A stretch of 64,000 bases of DNA from positions 1,116,001 to 1,180,000 of the forward strand of contig NZ_RQJP01000001.1 of the NCBI RefSeq assembly GCF_003858645.1. Direction: 5' to 3'. Positions within the stretch are counted from its first letter, which is position 1, and the number at the start of each line of letters is the position of its first letter. A model generated the notes under the pieces. That model worked only from the letters and a program-made list of their open reading frames with translations, searched no databases and had not been told where the DNA came from. The translations under genes and the position numbers were made by a program. This stretch comes from Larkinella knui. Its GTDB lineage: Bacteria; Bacteroidota; Bacteroidia; Cytophagales; Spirosomataceae. Below, in pieces: positions 24,150-33,199 of this stretch.

Positions 24150-24638
24150 TTATTGTTTTAAATAACCTTTTAAGTGGAATACATCTTCCATCGACCGGCA
24201 AAGTCGGAACAGGCGATGGACTTCATTTTCGGGATAACTCTTGATTTCATCGAACGTCATCAGCCGCACTTCGGTGATAATCTGGCTTTCGGCATCCATT
24301 TCCGGATCGAAACCCTGGCGGAGCTGGCCACCCACAATCCGGACGTCGAAAAACAACTCCATCGCGTGCAGCGGAGTTTGCATGAATTCGTTGACAAACT
24401 GGAGTTCTCCAACCTCGATGTCAAGTCCCGTTTCCTCGTGAAATTCCCGGATGAGGGCTTCATAAGCCGTTTCGCCATACTGTGGTCCACCTCCTGGCGG
24501 ACACCAGAACGTATCGGTGGGGCCAATACCCCGGTGCCGAACCATCAGCAGTTTCCCGTCGATCAGGCATAAACCGCATACCCGCAGCCGCAGGCGATTG
24601 CCGTAGAGCCGCTTAACTTCTTCGCGTGCAATATCCAA
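24150..24638 (-). CDS. NUDIX hydrolase
   Basis: A 162-aa protein started at TTG 24638, since no in-frame ATG lies near. The NUDIX box is complete: G-G-G-P-Q-Y-G-E, seven residues, R-E-F-H-E-E-T-G-L (about residues 48-70), preceded by F-W-C-P-P. This is the MutT/ADP-ribose pyrophosphatase-like short form; the substrate is unknown. It is monocistronic, with a -7 box just upstream. Confidence 0.88.
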   Translation of the reverse strand: MDIAREEVKRLYGNRLRLRVCGLCLIDGKLLMVRHRGIGPTDTFWCPPGGGPQYGETAYEALIREFHEETGLDIEVGELQFVNEFMQTPLHAMELFFDVRIVGGQLRQGFDPEMDAESQIITEVRLMTFDEIKSYPENEVHRLFRLCRSMEDVFHLKGYLKQ

Positions 24639-24663
24639 TTTGGTTTTTGGTAGTTTCAGCCCG

Positions 24664-24671
24664 CAAATATA
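24664..24671 (-). promoter_or_regulatory. -7 box of second NUDIX gene
   Basis: Minus strand TATATTTG matches TAnnTTTG, 25 bp before the TTG start. The -33 region falls inside a heptad repeat, with no TTTG there. Confidence 0.45.
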
Positions 24672-24674
24672 ACA

Positions 24675-24769
24675 GGAGTTAAGAGTTAAGAGTGAAGAAT
24701 TAAGAGTTGCTATGCGCTAGCCAACTCTTAATTCTTCACTCTTAACTCCTGACTATTCACTCCTAACTC
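24675..24769. repeat. Heptad inverted repeat, GAGTTAA class, with extended right arm
   Basis: An exact 27-bp inverted repeat (24683-24709 with 24722-24748) around CTATGCGCTAGC. The arms are 7-bp words GAGTTAA, GAGTGAA, GAATTAA. The right side continues with more degenerate units to the stop codon of the CBS gene. It lies between co-directional genes and overlaps the -33 position of the NUDIX promoter. Confidence 0.75.
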
Positions 24770-25205
24770 AATAGGGGCTTCCGGAAATGTAGCTTTCCAG
24801 TGAATTGATGCGGGCTTTCTGGTCGTGGATAATGGCGGAAACGACATCGTTGATCGAAATGATGCCAATCAGTTTCCCTTCATCGACAACGGGCAGGTGG
24901 CGAATGTGTTTATCCGACATGATGAGCATCGCGTCTTCCAGCCGCTGGTCACTGCTGATGGTGATCAGATTGGCGGTCATTACATCCCGGATGAGGGTGT
25001 CTTTCGAGGCCCGCCCCTTCAGAATCCCTTTCCGGGCATAATCGCGTTCGGAGAAGATTCCGGACAGGTTTCCCTCATCGATGACCAGTACGGCCCCGAT
25101 ATTTTTTGTAGCCATCGCTTCCAATGCTTCATAAACCGTCGTTTCGGAGGTGACGGAATAGATGGTGTTAATGGTTTTGCCCTGCAAAATCTGGCGGATA
25201 TTCAT
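24768..25205 (-). CDS. Two-CBS-domain protein
   Basis: Start chosen at ATG 25205 (M-N-I-R-Q-I-L-Q-G-K), giving 145 aa; the longer frame has unlikely residues. Two CBS motifs fill it: G-A-V-L-V-I-D-E-G-N-L-S-G-I-F-S-E-R-D-Y (first) and R-H-L-P-V-V-D-E-G-K-L-I-G-I-I-S-I-N-D (second). CBS pairs bind adenosyl nucleotides such as AMP, ATP or AdoMet. There is no attached enzyme, so it is a stand-alone sensor of unknown partner. Confidence 0.9.
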   Translation of the reverse strand: MNIRQILQGKTINTIYSVTSETTVYEALEAMATKNIGAVLVIDEGNLSGIFSERDYARKGILKGRASKDTLIRDVMTANLITISSDQRLEDAMLIMSDKHIRHLPVVDEGKLIGIISINDVVSAIIHDQKARINSLESYISGSPY

Positions 25206-25351
25206 GATCGGAGGAAGTTTGGTGAATGGGTCGGGTTCAAAATAGAAAAAAGGTATGATAAAAGCAATCCAAGGTTGCATTTTGCTGGATAAAGGCATTA
25301 AATTTCTACGAATTGTCAAAACTTGTTTGCTTATCCAAGGGCACCTGTCGA

Positions 25352-25383
25352 TTTGTTTTTGAAACAGGGTTCTTATAAGTTTG
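25352..25383 (+). promoter_or_regulatory. Promoter of small lipoprotein gene
   Basis: TTTG at 25352-25355, a 20-bp spacer, TAAGTTTG at 25376-25383. Both boxes fit the Bacteroidota consensus. The ATG is only 12 bp past the -7 box, so the mRNA leader would be very short. Confidence 0.6.
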
Positions 25384-25395
25384 AAAAAACATCGT

Positions 25396-25785
25396 ATGAA
25401 TACCACCACATTCCGACTGGTCCGACTGCTTATCTGGCTACATTGCAGCGCATTGCTGGGCATTTCCTGTCACCGGGCCCCGGTGAAGGAAAGCGGGGAA
25501 GACACCAACGTGCTGGTGGGTTCGTGGGAAAAAGTGAGCCCGGCAAAATGCAGCCAGATTTATCCCGATGTGATCGAATTCAGTGCGAACGGAGTCTACC
25601 AAACGCAGTCGGAGCTGACCTCCGTTCCCATGGCCTGGGACGCCGGAACGTATGAAGTCGATCGGCAGATCGTTAAGATCGCCAATGCCCTGGAAGTTTC
25701 GAAGACGTACCGGTTTGTTATCAAAAATGGAATGGTTACGTTTGAAGACGAACAGGGTTGCCAGGTTCCCTATCGCCGTATGTAA
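25396..25785 (+). CDS. Small lipoprotein, lipocalin-like strand pattern
   Basis: A 129-aa protein from ATG 25396; a TTG at 25381 in frame is within the promoter. The signal peptide ends in L-L-G-I-S-C, a lipobox. The mature part has alternating strands with G-S-W-E-K-V near the start and E-F-S-A-N-G-V-Y-Q-T-Q later, like the lipocalin-type DUF families of Bacteroidota (G-x-W at the first strand, F-x-x-x-G-x-Y/F). The ligand is unknown. It is followed 42 bp later by a helicase gene. Confidence 0.7.
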   Translation: MNTTTFRLVRLLIWLHCSALLGISCHRAPVKESGEDTNVLVGSWEKVSPAKCSQIYPDVIEFSANGVYQTQSELTSVPMAWDAGTYEVDRQIVKIANALEVSKTYRFVIKNGMVTFEDEQGCQVPYRRM

Positions 25786-25827
25786 AACCGGTTGAAAATA
25801 CCGGTCCTTTTTCCGTATATTAGTCCA

Positions 25828-27252
25828 ATGAATGAAACTCTCACGCCCGCAGAGTTGCTGGCGAAACGCTTCCCTTTTAAGCCTACTTCCGGACAGCAGC
25901 ATTTTTTTGAACAGATGAATCAGTTCATGATTCGTACTGAACACGAGAATTATCGGGATTGCTTCTTGCTGAAAGGGTATGCCGGTACCGGTAAAACCAC
26001 CCTGATCAGTACACTGATCAAAGTGTTGCCGAAGTTTGGATTCAAATCCGTTTTACTGGCGCCCACGGGCCGGGCGGCCAAGGTGATGGCCAACTATTCA
26101 AAACGGATGGCCCAGACCATTCACCGGAAAATATACCGCCAGGTGGCCGATTCCAGTTCGGGAAATCTGGTGTTTCAGCGGCAGAAAAATTACCACGAAG
26201 ACACGGTTTTTATCGTCGATGAAGCGTCGATGATCAGCGACGATTCGGAAATCGGCATGAACGGTCTGCTGGCCGATCTGGTCGATTTTGTTTTTGAAAA
26301 CCCCGGAAACCGCCTGATGCTGGTGGGTGATGTGGCGCAGCTGCCCCCCGTTGGCAAAGAGATCAGCCCGGCTCTCGACAAGGGCTATCTGGAACGGCAT
26401 TTCGATATGGTGGTCGTTGAGCAGGAACTGATGGAAGTTATGCGGCAGGACGAAAATTCGGGTATTCTGTTGAATGCGACCAATTTGCGGGATGTGCTCA
26501 ATGACCCGAGTCCACAGATCAATCTGAATGTTCGGAAATACCGGGATATTTATAAAATGACCGGCGAAAAGCTGGAAGACGGGATTCGGTATTGCTACGA
26601 TAAATACGGTCGCGAAAATACCATCATCATTACGCGGTCGAACAAAATGGCCGTGCAGTATAATCAGTACATCCGCCGGGCCATCAACCAGTGCGAGGAA
26701 GAACTCGACGCGGGCGATATGCTGATGATTGTCAAGAACAATTATTCCGTCTTGGACGACGATTCTCCGGCGGGTTTTCTGGCCAATGGCGACTTTGTGG
26801 AAGTGATGAAAATCCGGAAGCGCGAAGAGCAGCACGGACTCAAATTTGCAACCGTAACCCTGCGGCTGGTCGATCTGGAGGAGCAACCCGAATTTGAAAG
26901 CAAAATTATCCTCGACACGCTGTATTCTCCGCAACCTTCGCTGGGGCGGGAGGAAAACAAGCAGTTGTACGAAAGCGTCCAGAAGGATTATTTTTATATT
27001 AAGTCGAAAAAAGAGCGCTCCGATGCCATCCGTCGCGACCCGTATCTGAGCGCCCTGCAGGTGAAATTTGCCTACGCCCTGACCTGCCACAAGGCGCAGG
27101 GGGGGCAGTGGCCGGCGGTTTTTGTCGACCAGGGCTATTTGCCTGACGGCCAGGTAAATCAGGATTTTGTGCGATGGCTCTACACGGCCATCACCCGAGC
27201 CACCGACGAAGCTTTTCTGATGAATTTTATGCCCCAATTTTTTGAGCAATAA
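25828..27252 (+). CDS. RecD-like ATP-dependent helicase (UvrD-type C-terminus)
   Basis: 474 aa from ATG 25828 (M-N-E-T-L-T-P-A-E-L). Walker A G-Y-A-G-T-G-K-T-T is near residue 52, motif Ia A-P-T-G-R-A-A-K, Walker B V-F-I-V-D-E-A-S-M, then G-D-V-A-Q-L-P-P-V-G and the C-terminal A-Y-A-L-T-C-H-K-A-Q-G motif with T-A-I-T-R-A. This is the superfamily 1B RecD/Dda-like layout without the RecD2 N-terminal domains. It probably acts in DNA recombination or repair. The next gene begins 4 bp after its stop. Confidence 0.92.
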   Translation: MNETLTPAELLAKRFPFKPTSGQQHFFEQMNQFMIRTEHENYRDCFLLKGYAGTGKTTLISTLIKVLPKFGFKSVLLAPTGRAAKVMANYSKRMAQTIHRKIYRQVADSSSGNLVFQRQKNYHEDTVFIVDEASMISDDSEIGMNGLLADLVDFVFENPGNRLMLVGDVAQLPPVGKEISPALDKGYLERHFDMVVVEQELMEVMRQDENSGILLNATNLRDVLNDPSPQINLNVRKYRDIYKMTGEKLEDGIRYCYDKYGRENTIIITRSNKMAVQYNQYIRRAINQCEEELDAGDMLMIVKNNYSVLDDDSPAGFLANGDFVEVMKIRKREEQHGLKFATVTLRLVDLEEQPEFESKIILDTLYSPQPSLGREENKQLYESVQKDYFYIKSKKERSDAIRRDPYLSALQVKFAYALTCHKAQGGQWPAVFVDQGYLPDGQVNQDFVRWLYTAITRATDEAFLMNFMPQFFEQ

Positions 27253-27256
27253 ACCC

Positions 27257-27550
27257 ATGACACTCAACGACTTTACGGCCACGCTGGCGAACGCCAAACC
27301 ACCGTTCGGCCTGCACCCGGTTGCCGAAGCCCTCTGGTACGACGCCAAAGGAAACTGGGAACAGGCCCACAACATTGCGCAAAGCCGGGAAGGCACCCGC
27401 GACTACGACCACTTACACGCCTATCTTCACCGCAAGGAAGGCGATGAGTATAACGCGGGTTACTGGTATCGCCGGGCCGGAGCACCGGTTTTTGCCGGTA
27501 CTCTGGAAGAAGAGTGGAAGGAACTGACGGAGACTTTTCTGGCAAAATAG
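27257..27550 (+). CDS. Conserved hypothetical protein, 97 aa
   Basis: Started at ATG 27257; a TTG at 27244-frame would overlap the helicase stop. The sequence has L-W-Y-D-A-K-G-N-W-E-Q-A-H, then H-A-Y-L-H-R-K-E-G-D and A-G-Y-W-Y-R-R-A-G. The Trp/His/Tyr pattern is highly conserved in a small family seen in many phyla, but I know no function. It is soluble, with no signal. The 4-bp gap puts it in one operon with the helicase. Confidence 0.8.
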   Translation: MTLNDFTATLANAKPPFGLHPVAEALWYDAKGNWEQAHNIAQSREGTRDYDHLHAYLHRKEGDEYNAGYWYRRAGAPVFAGTLEEEWKELTETFLAK

Positions 27551-27768
27551 GCGATCAGGGCCAGACAGACGGACTGGGCAAGACCGGGCCGGACGGTTCC
27601 CGAAAAACCGGTTTGTCTGTGGTCGTTGAATGCGCACCCGGAATGCCGGTCGGTTTATTCAATCTACTAAAAGTTAGCGTGTTATAACGCAAAAGTTTCC
27701 GGTATTTTTTACATTGCCCCCGAAAATGCCAGCCTTGAAACGAAGCTCTACTCTCAAAAAGCAGGTCC

Positions 27769-29184
27769 ATGTCGTCTACCAATTTCTCAAGACGTGAGTT
27801 TATCCGACGTCATTCGTTAACCGGGCTCGGTGCGGTTCTGACGCCTTCACTGCTAACCGGTAGTCCGGCTGGTTTGCCACCACCGGCGGCTTCTCCAGCC
27901 ACCACGCCGACCTCTTTTTCGCTCGCCGAATCACCGGCTTTGCTGGGCGGAAAACCCGTGCGCGCCCGGGAGTGGCCAACCTGGCCGTTGTGGAAACCGG
28001 AAAGTGACGAAAAGCAACTGTTGGAAGTGATCCGGAGCGGAATCTGGTCGCGGGCGGGTGTAGTGAGCGAATTTGAAACCCAATGGGCGGCCGCGCTCGG
28101 CGTCAAACGTTCGCTGGCGGTCGTAAACGGCACGAATGCGATCATGGCCGCGCTGGCGCAACTGGACGTTCGGGGAGGAGATGAAGTGCTGGTGCCGCCC
28201 TACACTTTTATCGGAACAGTGGCACCCGTACTGGCGACCGGCGCCATGCCGGTTTTCGTGGACGTTGATCCCGAAACGTTTCAGATTGATCCGGCCAAAA
28301 TTGAAGCCAAAATTACACCCCGGACCCGGGCCATTATTCCGGTGCATATTCTGGGTTTGCCCGCCAACATGACGCAAATTCTGCCGATTGCTAAAAAGCA
28401 CAATCTGGTGGTGATCGAAGACGCCTGCCAGGCTCATCTGGCCGAAATTAATCACCGGAAAGTGGGTACACTGGGCCATGCGGGCTGTTTTAGCTTCCAG
28501 AACTCCAAGAACCTGGCCATTGGTGAAGGCGGGGCCATCGTCAGTAACGACGACGCTTTTATGGATCGCTGTTTTTCGTACCACAACTATGGCAACCCCT
28601 TCGGGATGGTGTCGGGGGTGATCGGTGCGGGCTCGCTGATTCAGGGAACCAAGTTGCGTTTAACGGAATACCAGGCCGCGATCGGTCTGGCGCAATTGAA
28701 ACGACTCGACGCACAAACGACGCTTCGGAACGAAAATGCGGAGTATCTGAAATCGAAAATCAAAGACATTCCGGGTATTGTTCCGTACAAACTGTACGAT
28801 GATGTAACCCGGGCGGCTTTTCATTTATTTCCGTTTCGATACCAGAAAGAAGCGTTCAAGGGGCTGCCGCGCGAGGTGTTTTTGAAGGCACTTTCGGCGG
28901 AAGGAATACCGTGTTCAAAAGGGTATGCCCCCCTGAATACCATGCCCTATCTCAACGATACGTTTCAGTCGAAGAATTTCCGGAAAATGTATCCCAAAAC
29001 CATGCTGGACTTCAAGAGTTATGTCGAGCGGAACCACTGCCCTCAAAACGACCGCTTATGTAATGAAGAAGCCGTCTGGTTTACGCAAAACATGTTGCTG
29101 GGCACCCGGGCCGACATGGACGAGATTGCCAACGCAATCCTGAAAATCCATACGCACGCTGATAAATTGCTGACGCAGAAATGA
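27769..29184 (+). CDS. Tat-exported DegT/DnrJ/EryC1/StrS family PLP protein
   Basis: A 471-aa protein. It starts with a twin-arginine signal, F-S-R-R-E-F-I-R-R-H-S-L-T-G-L-G, and a Pro/Ala/Ser/Thr linker to about residue 50. The rest is a fold-type I PLP enzyme of the DegT group: N-G-T-N-A-I near residue 122, V-P-P-Y-T-F-I-G-T, E-D-A-C-Q-A-H, and F-S-F-Q-N-S-K-N-L with the PLP-binding lysine, then G-E-G-G-A. Cytoplasmic relatives transaminate NDP-keto-sugars. An exported form needs PLP loaded before export, and its substrate is unknown. It is monocistronic. Confidence 0.9.
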   Translation: MSSTNFSRREFIRRHSLTGLGAVLTPSLLTGSPAGLPPPAASPATTPTSFSLAESPALLGGKPVRAREWPTWPLWKPESDEKQLLEVIRSGIWSRAGVVSEFETQWAAALGVKRSLAVVNGTNAIMAALAQLDVRGGDEVLVPPYTFIGTVAPVLATGAMPVFVDVDPETFQIDPAKIEAKITPRTRAIIPVHILGLPANMTQILPIAKKHNLVVIEDACQAHLAEINHRKVGTLGHAGCFSFQNSKNLAIGEGGAIVSNDDAFMDRCFSYHNYGNPFGMVSGVIGAGSLIQGTKLRLTEYQAAIGLAQLKRLDAQTTLRNENAEYLKSKIKDIPGIVPYKLYDDVTRAAFHLFPFRYQKEAFKGLPREVFLKALSAEGIPCSKGYAPLNTMPYLNDTFQSKNFRKMYPKTMLDFKSYVERNHCPQNDRLCNEEAVWFTQNMLLGTRADMDEIANAILKIHTHADKLLTQK

Positions 29185-29575
29185 AAAAAGGAGAAACCAG
29201 GAATGCGGATTGACTGATTTTTGCCGAATAGATCACTTAAAATTCGTTCACTTACTCTTTCGAAGCAACGACCTGACCGGGTCGATAACGGTTTTAAATA
29301 ATTATAGGTAGAATTTATTATTGTCTGATAATTTGTATTTAAACCAGGTAGTATTGTTTTCAGAATATAATCAGGTGATTTACTGAGTAATTACTGGTCA
29401 TGTTTATCTAGTGCGTAGTTTGTAAAAAGTGACGGTTTATACCGTTGGCTAGTCTTACAGTACAACCGGTTAGTTTTAAACTAATTGGGCCGGGTAAATC
29501 GGAGATGATATTTCCCGGGAGTTGAACGCTTCAGGAAGTATAAATCAGAAACTTGTTTTACGATAGTTTCCTGCC
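29185..29575. other. 391-bp AT-rich gap before araC-type gene
   Basis: No coding frame. The stretch 29280-29430 is strongly AT-rich with GATAATTTG- and GTAGTTTG-like words that are near, but not full, matches to the -7 consensus. It probably holds the promoter of the AraC-type regulator. Confidence 0.5.
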
Positions 29576-30445
29576 ATGCTATCTCAAAAGCCGGTTTATC
29601 AATTGCAGGCATTTTCGGAGAATGAGGCCGAAAAACTCTTTCACATGCGCCGTCTGGAAACGGTTTTGCAGGAGTTTAAGGACATCAACAAACCGCATTC
29701 TCACTCCTTTTACCTCGTCATGTGGATTAAAGACGGCAGTGGCACTCATACCATCGATGCCAAAACCTATTCCATTGCGCCCAATCAACTGTATTTTCTT
29801 TCGCCCGGAAAAGTGCACAGCTGGCAAGCGTCGGCCGATAGCAAAGGCTATAACTTGTATTTCGATTCCAATTTCTGCCGGGGCCGGGTCAGCCGTCGTC
29901 TATACCATTATCCGTTCTTTCAATCAACAAAGCATGAACCCTTTCTGGTCATTACGGACCAGCAGAGCTTGTTTAGCGGTATTTTTGATTTTATCTATGA
30001 GGAATACACGGGCAACCAGTCCAATCGCTATGAAGTAATTTTGTCGGCCTGTCACATTGTTCTGGAATTGGCGGACCGCTTGTACAATCAACAGTGGACC
30101 AATGAGGATACGTATCTGTATGATCGTGTGCGGCAATATGAACAACTCATCGAAGATCAATTCTTAACGGTTCGTGAAGTCAGCGCGTATGCTGCCCAGA
30201 TGCATCTGACTCCGCATTACCTGAACCAGCTCTGTAAAAAGATTCTTGGGAAAACCGCCAGTCAGTTATTTCAGGAGCGTATCCTGCTTGAAGCCAGCTA
30301 CTTGTTGCGAAATACGACGCTCTCCATCAAAGAAATTGGATTCCGGCTAGGCTTTCAGGATCCTTCTTATTTCGTTCGTTTCTTCAGGAAAAATTCGGGC
30401 GAAACACCCGCCAACTTCAGATTACACCAAAAAGATAAACGCTGA
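29576..30445 (+). CDS. AraC family transcriptional regulator
   Basis: A 289-aa protein. The N-terminal half is a cupin-like ligand domain (H-S-H-S-F-Y-L-V-M-W, then L-Y-F-L-S-P-G-K-V-H-S-W). The C-terminal ~100 residues are the double helix-turn-helix, with L-T-P-H-Y-L-N-Q-L-C-K-K, S-I-K-E-I-G-F-R-L-G-F and D-P-S-Y-F-V-R-F-F-R-K-N-S-G-E-T-P. It is directly upstream of, and co-directional with, the secreted GH42-like gene, so that gene is a plausible target. The effector is unknown. Confidence 0.93.
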   Translation: MLSQKPVYQLQAFSENEAEKLFHMRRLETVLQEFKDINKPHSHSFYLVMWIKDGSGTHTIDAKTYSIAPNQLYFLSPGKVHSWQASADSKGYNLYFDSNFCRGRVSRRLYHYPFFQSTKHEPFLVITDQQSLFSGIFDFIYEEYTGNQSNRYEVILSACHIVLELADRLYNQQWTNEDTYLYDRVRQYEQLIEDQFLTVREVSAYAAQMHLTPHYLNQLCKKILGKTASQLFQERILLEASYLLRNTTLSIKEIGFRLGFQDPSYFVRFFRKNSGETPANFRLHQKDKR

Positions 30446-30774
30446 TATGTACCATAAAAGGTCGGTTTTGTCTTAGCAGGATACTGCCGTCATTGGTACT
30501 TTTGTGCGTTTTGTAAACATACTTCTATCGCCTTTTTAGGCAATTGTGGTTTTTTTATCAGAAACTTTGGTACTGGTCCTGTCTGATAATAAGCAAAAGG
30601 TCGTGGCGTCCTGCATGTAGGTAAATCAAGTACTTCATTCAAAAGGGGGAAAACCGGTAAGTAGCCAGCTACCGGATCACAAGCTGTTTCGGGGTTTCTA
30701 CCCGAGAGGCATAGTCGTGTGCTTTTGCAAGCAAACTAACGGCATACGCTTTTTTTCCACCAACTCAACACAAA
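30446..30774. other. 329-bp leader region upstream of GH42-like gene
   Basis: It contains a full -7 box at 30497-30504 and then about 270 bp of untranslated leader. I see no strong hairpin or riboswitch motif, and no open frame of note. An operator for the adjacent AraC regulator might lie here. Confidence 0.4.
30497..30504 (+). promoter_or_regulatory. -7 box of GH42-like gene
   Basis: TACTTTTG, a full match to TAnnTTTG. TTTG occurs upstream at 30467-30470, but at 26 bp spacing, longer than usual. It implies a leader of about 265 nt. Confidence 0.45.
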
Positions 30775-33144
30775 ATGAAAAACCGTAACTTTTCAGTGTT
30801 TTCCCTTGCTTTCCTTTTGGGATTCAGTTTTAATTCCTACTGGTGTACGGGGGCTGCCGCTCCTCCTGCGCCCGTCCGTGCTGCCCGGCTTCTGAGGGAA
30901 TCGGTGCCCGTCAACCACCAGCGATATGTGGGTATTACCATTTTTAATTTTGAAACGGATCCCCGGGTCGACGATGAAAACATCGAAAATTCGGCCGCTG
31001 CCGGCTGTAATGCCGTTGAAATTACCATCAATTGGGACAAAGTGTATCCAACCCGGCAAAGCGTGGCCAATTGGAAGGTCATTGATTCACACGTGCAGAC
31101 CGCCATGCGACTTGGTTTGAAAATTGCCCTGCGCATTCACGTAGGGCGCGAAATTTCGCAACTGGGCGGCTTTTGGGGAACGAACGAAACGATGCAGGCC
31201 GCCGATGGTTCACGCAGCACGGGGAGTGGGATTACCCAGTTCAGCTACGCCTACCAGCCCTCCGTTGAGCTGGCGAAGGCGTTTGTCAGGGAAAGTACGC
31301 AGCGGTACCGGTATTTGCAGGAGCAAAACCGCCTGTTATTTTTCTCCGTGGTGACTTCTCCGGCTCTGGAATCGGAGTATTCTCCGGTGCTAGACAAAGC
31401 CGACGGCACCAAGGTTACCATCGGCTTTGATTACAGTGATCCCATGCGGGAAGCATTCCGGCAGTGGCTCCGGGGCCGGTTTTCATTAAGCGATCTGAAT
31501 AAACGCTGGAATACCGGTTTTGGCGACTGGAATTCCGTGTCGCCACCGTCCGGCAACGCCAGCGATCCGCGGGGTGTATTCAGTGCCAGCCGCCAGGGAC
31601 TCGACTGGTACGTTTTTCGTCACCGCATGCTCGAACGGTTTTTGAATGATATAACCAATACGATAAAATCCGTCGATGGGTCAATCCGGGTGGTCAACCA
31701 GCACGGAGCGGTGTGGGATCGGTTGAGCGGCTTGCGGGGGACGTATGCTTTCAAAAGTTTGAACCAGAATGCCGACGGGTTGAAGTTTAACGACGGCCCC
31801 ACCTACAACCACCGGTTTTCGATGGACGTGGTGCGGAGCAATCTAACCCCCGGTGCGTTTCTGATCAATGCGGTAGATGGCATGTTTTTTCGAACAACGA
31901 CGGTCGGGACGTATTTCGACCAGGTAAAGGAGTGTTTCGAACATGGGGCCTCCATGATGACGCTGGCCAACTTTGGCGGGTCGGAGGCTCGGGGTATGCT
32001 CAATCAATTGATCCGGCGGGTGGTCGATGCCGGTTTACTCAACCAGCCCGTAACGCAGGTACAAACCGGCGGAACCATCAGCTACAAACTGTCGGAAATA
32101 CTCCGCGATTCCTATTCGCCGGTCAGCACCCGCTGGACCAATCAATATACTAATTCAGATCAGAAACCGGTACAGGTGACACTGATCGAAGATTTACTGA
32201 ATGAGACGGATGCGCCCGTTTCGCCGGACGTCAACAAGGCTCCGCAGGTCATCAATGCCTTTGCGGACCGCGACGCAACGGTTGGCAAACCTTTTAGTTG
32301 TGAAGTGTCTGAGAATCAATTCAGGGATTCGGACGGAACCATTGCGAAGGTGGAAGTAACTGGCTTGTCGGCGGGATTGAGTTATAATTCATCCACCAAT
32401 CTCATTTTGGGCACCCCAACGTCGGCAACAACCCTTGGTGTGACGGTGAAAGCAACGGATAACGATGGCGCTTCGGTGACGGACCACTTTCTGATAAAGG
32501 TGAGTTCTGCCACCCCGCCGGGCTCCGATTCTCCACCTGATCAGGATGGTTCCGGCAATTTTGAGGGGTATCTGGACAAAGTCGAGTGTGGAACCATCCG
32601 GGGGTGGGTTTGGGACCGCAACAAGCCGAATTCGCCGGTAATGCTCGAATTTTCGGCCGATGGCAAAGTGATTGGCACCACAAACGCGACTATTTTCAGA
32701 ACCGATCTATTGGATGCCGGCAAAGGAAATGGCAGTCACGCCTATAGCTTTACCACCCCGGCGAGTTTGAAAGATAACCTCCCGCACCAGATAAGTGCCC
32801 GGGTGCTGAATAGTTCGTATGTCTTGAAATATGCTCCTAAATCGTTGACTTGCTCATCGTCAGCGCGGTTGTCGGCCGAACCGGCGGAACCCGGTTTGGA
32901 CGTAACGGTATTGGGCAACCCGGTTACAGACCAGGTCGAGGTGGAAATACGCGGAGCGGAAGGAAAAACGGTTCGTCTGCAAATCTCCGACCTTGGCGGG
33001 CGTGTTGTGAGTGAGCGGTTGGTAGAAACCGCCGGCGCTCTGGAAACGCAACGATTTAGCATGGACCGCGAACGGACTGGTATGCTGATCTTGCGGGTCA
33101 GTAGTGGCCTGCGGGCGGTTACGGTGAAATTGCTGAAGCAGTAA
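30775..33144 (+). CDS. T9SS-secreted GH42-like glycosidase with Ig-like domains
   Basis: A 789-aa protein with a signal peptide (V-F-S-L-A-F-L-L-G-F-S-F). Residues ~45-430 resemble GH42 TIM barrels (V-E-I-T-I-N-W-D-K-V-Y-P, R-Q-W-L-R-G-R-F-S-L-S-D-L-N-K-R-W-N). Around 495-580 is a putative Ig/cadherin-like domain (F-R-D-S-D-G-T-I-A-K-V, A-T-D-N-D-G-A-S-V-T-D). A ~90-residue beta domain follows. The last ~80 residues are a type A sorting domain (N-P-V-T-D-Q-V-E-V-E-I, G-G-R-V-V-S-E-R) for type IX secretion. It probably cleaves a galactoside-type glycan outside the cell; the catalytic glutamates are not assigned with certainty. Confidence 0.82.
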   Translation: MKNRNFSVFSLAFLLGFSFNSYWCTGAAAPPAPVRAARLLRESVPVNHQRYVGITIFNFETDPRVDDENIENSAAAGCNAVEITINWDKVYPTRQSVANWKVIDSHVQTAMRLGLKIALRIHVGREISQLGGFWGTNETMQAADGSRSTGSGITQFSYAYQPSVELAKAFVRESTQRYRYLQEQNRLLFFSVVTSPALESEYSPVLDKADGTKVTIGFDYSDPMREAFRQWLRGRFSLSDLNKRWNTGFGDWNSVSPPSGNASDPRGVFSASRQGLDWYVFRHRMLERFLNDITNTIKSVDGSIRVVNQHGAVWDRLSGLRGTYAFKSLNQNADGLKFNDGPTYNHRFSMDVVRSNLTPGAFLINAVDGMFFRTTTVGTYFDQVKECFEHGASMMTLANFGGSEARGMLNQLIRRVVDAGLLNQPVTQVQTGGTISYKLSEILRDSYSPVSTRWTNQYTNSDQKPVQVTLIEDLLNETDAPVSPDVNKAPQVINAFADRDATVGKPFSCEVSENQFRDSDGTIAKVEVTGLSAGLSYNSSTNLILGTPTSATTLGVTVKATDNDGASVTDHFLIKVSSATPPGSDSPPDQDGSGNFEGYLDKVECGTIRGWVWDRNKPNSPVMLEFSADGKVIGTTNATIFRTDLLDAGKGNGSHAYSFTTPASLKDNLPHQISARVLNSSYVLKYAPKSLTCSSSARLSAEPAEPGLDVTVLGNPVTDQVEVEIRGAEGKTVRLQISDLGGRVVSERLVETAGALETQRFSMDRERTGMLILRVSSGLRAVTVKLLKQ

Positions 33145-33167
33145 GTTGAATCCTTTTTTTTTAAAAT

Positions 33168-33199
33168 AGCCCAAACGACCCGGTTTGGGCTGTTTTTTT
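33168..33199 (+). terminator. Rho-independent terminator after GH42-like gene
   Basis: A 9-bp stem AGCCCAAAC / GTTTGGGCT with a 6-base loop, followed by G and seven T. Confidence 0.9.

Noticed and set aside
20363..24769. Heptad repeats as a CRISPR array
   Set aside because: Units are 7 bp without unique spacers, arranged as inverted arms, and no cas genes are present.
26098..27396. 432-aa minus-strand frame
   Set aside because: It lies antisense to the RecD-like helicase, whose Walker motifs are clear; the frame has no family features.
27551..27768. GC-rich stretch with GGGCC words after the 97-aa gene, considered as a terminator
   Set aside because: No stable stem with a T-run could be drawn.
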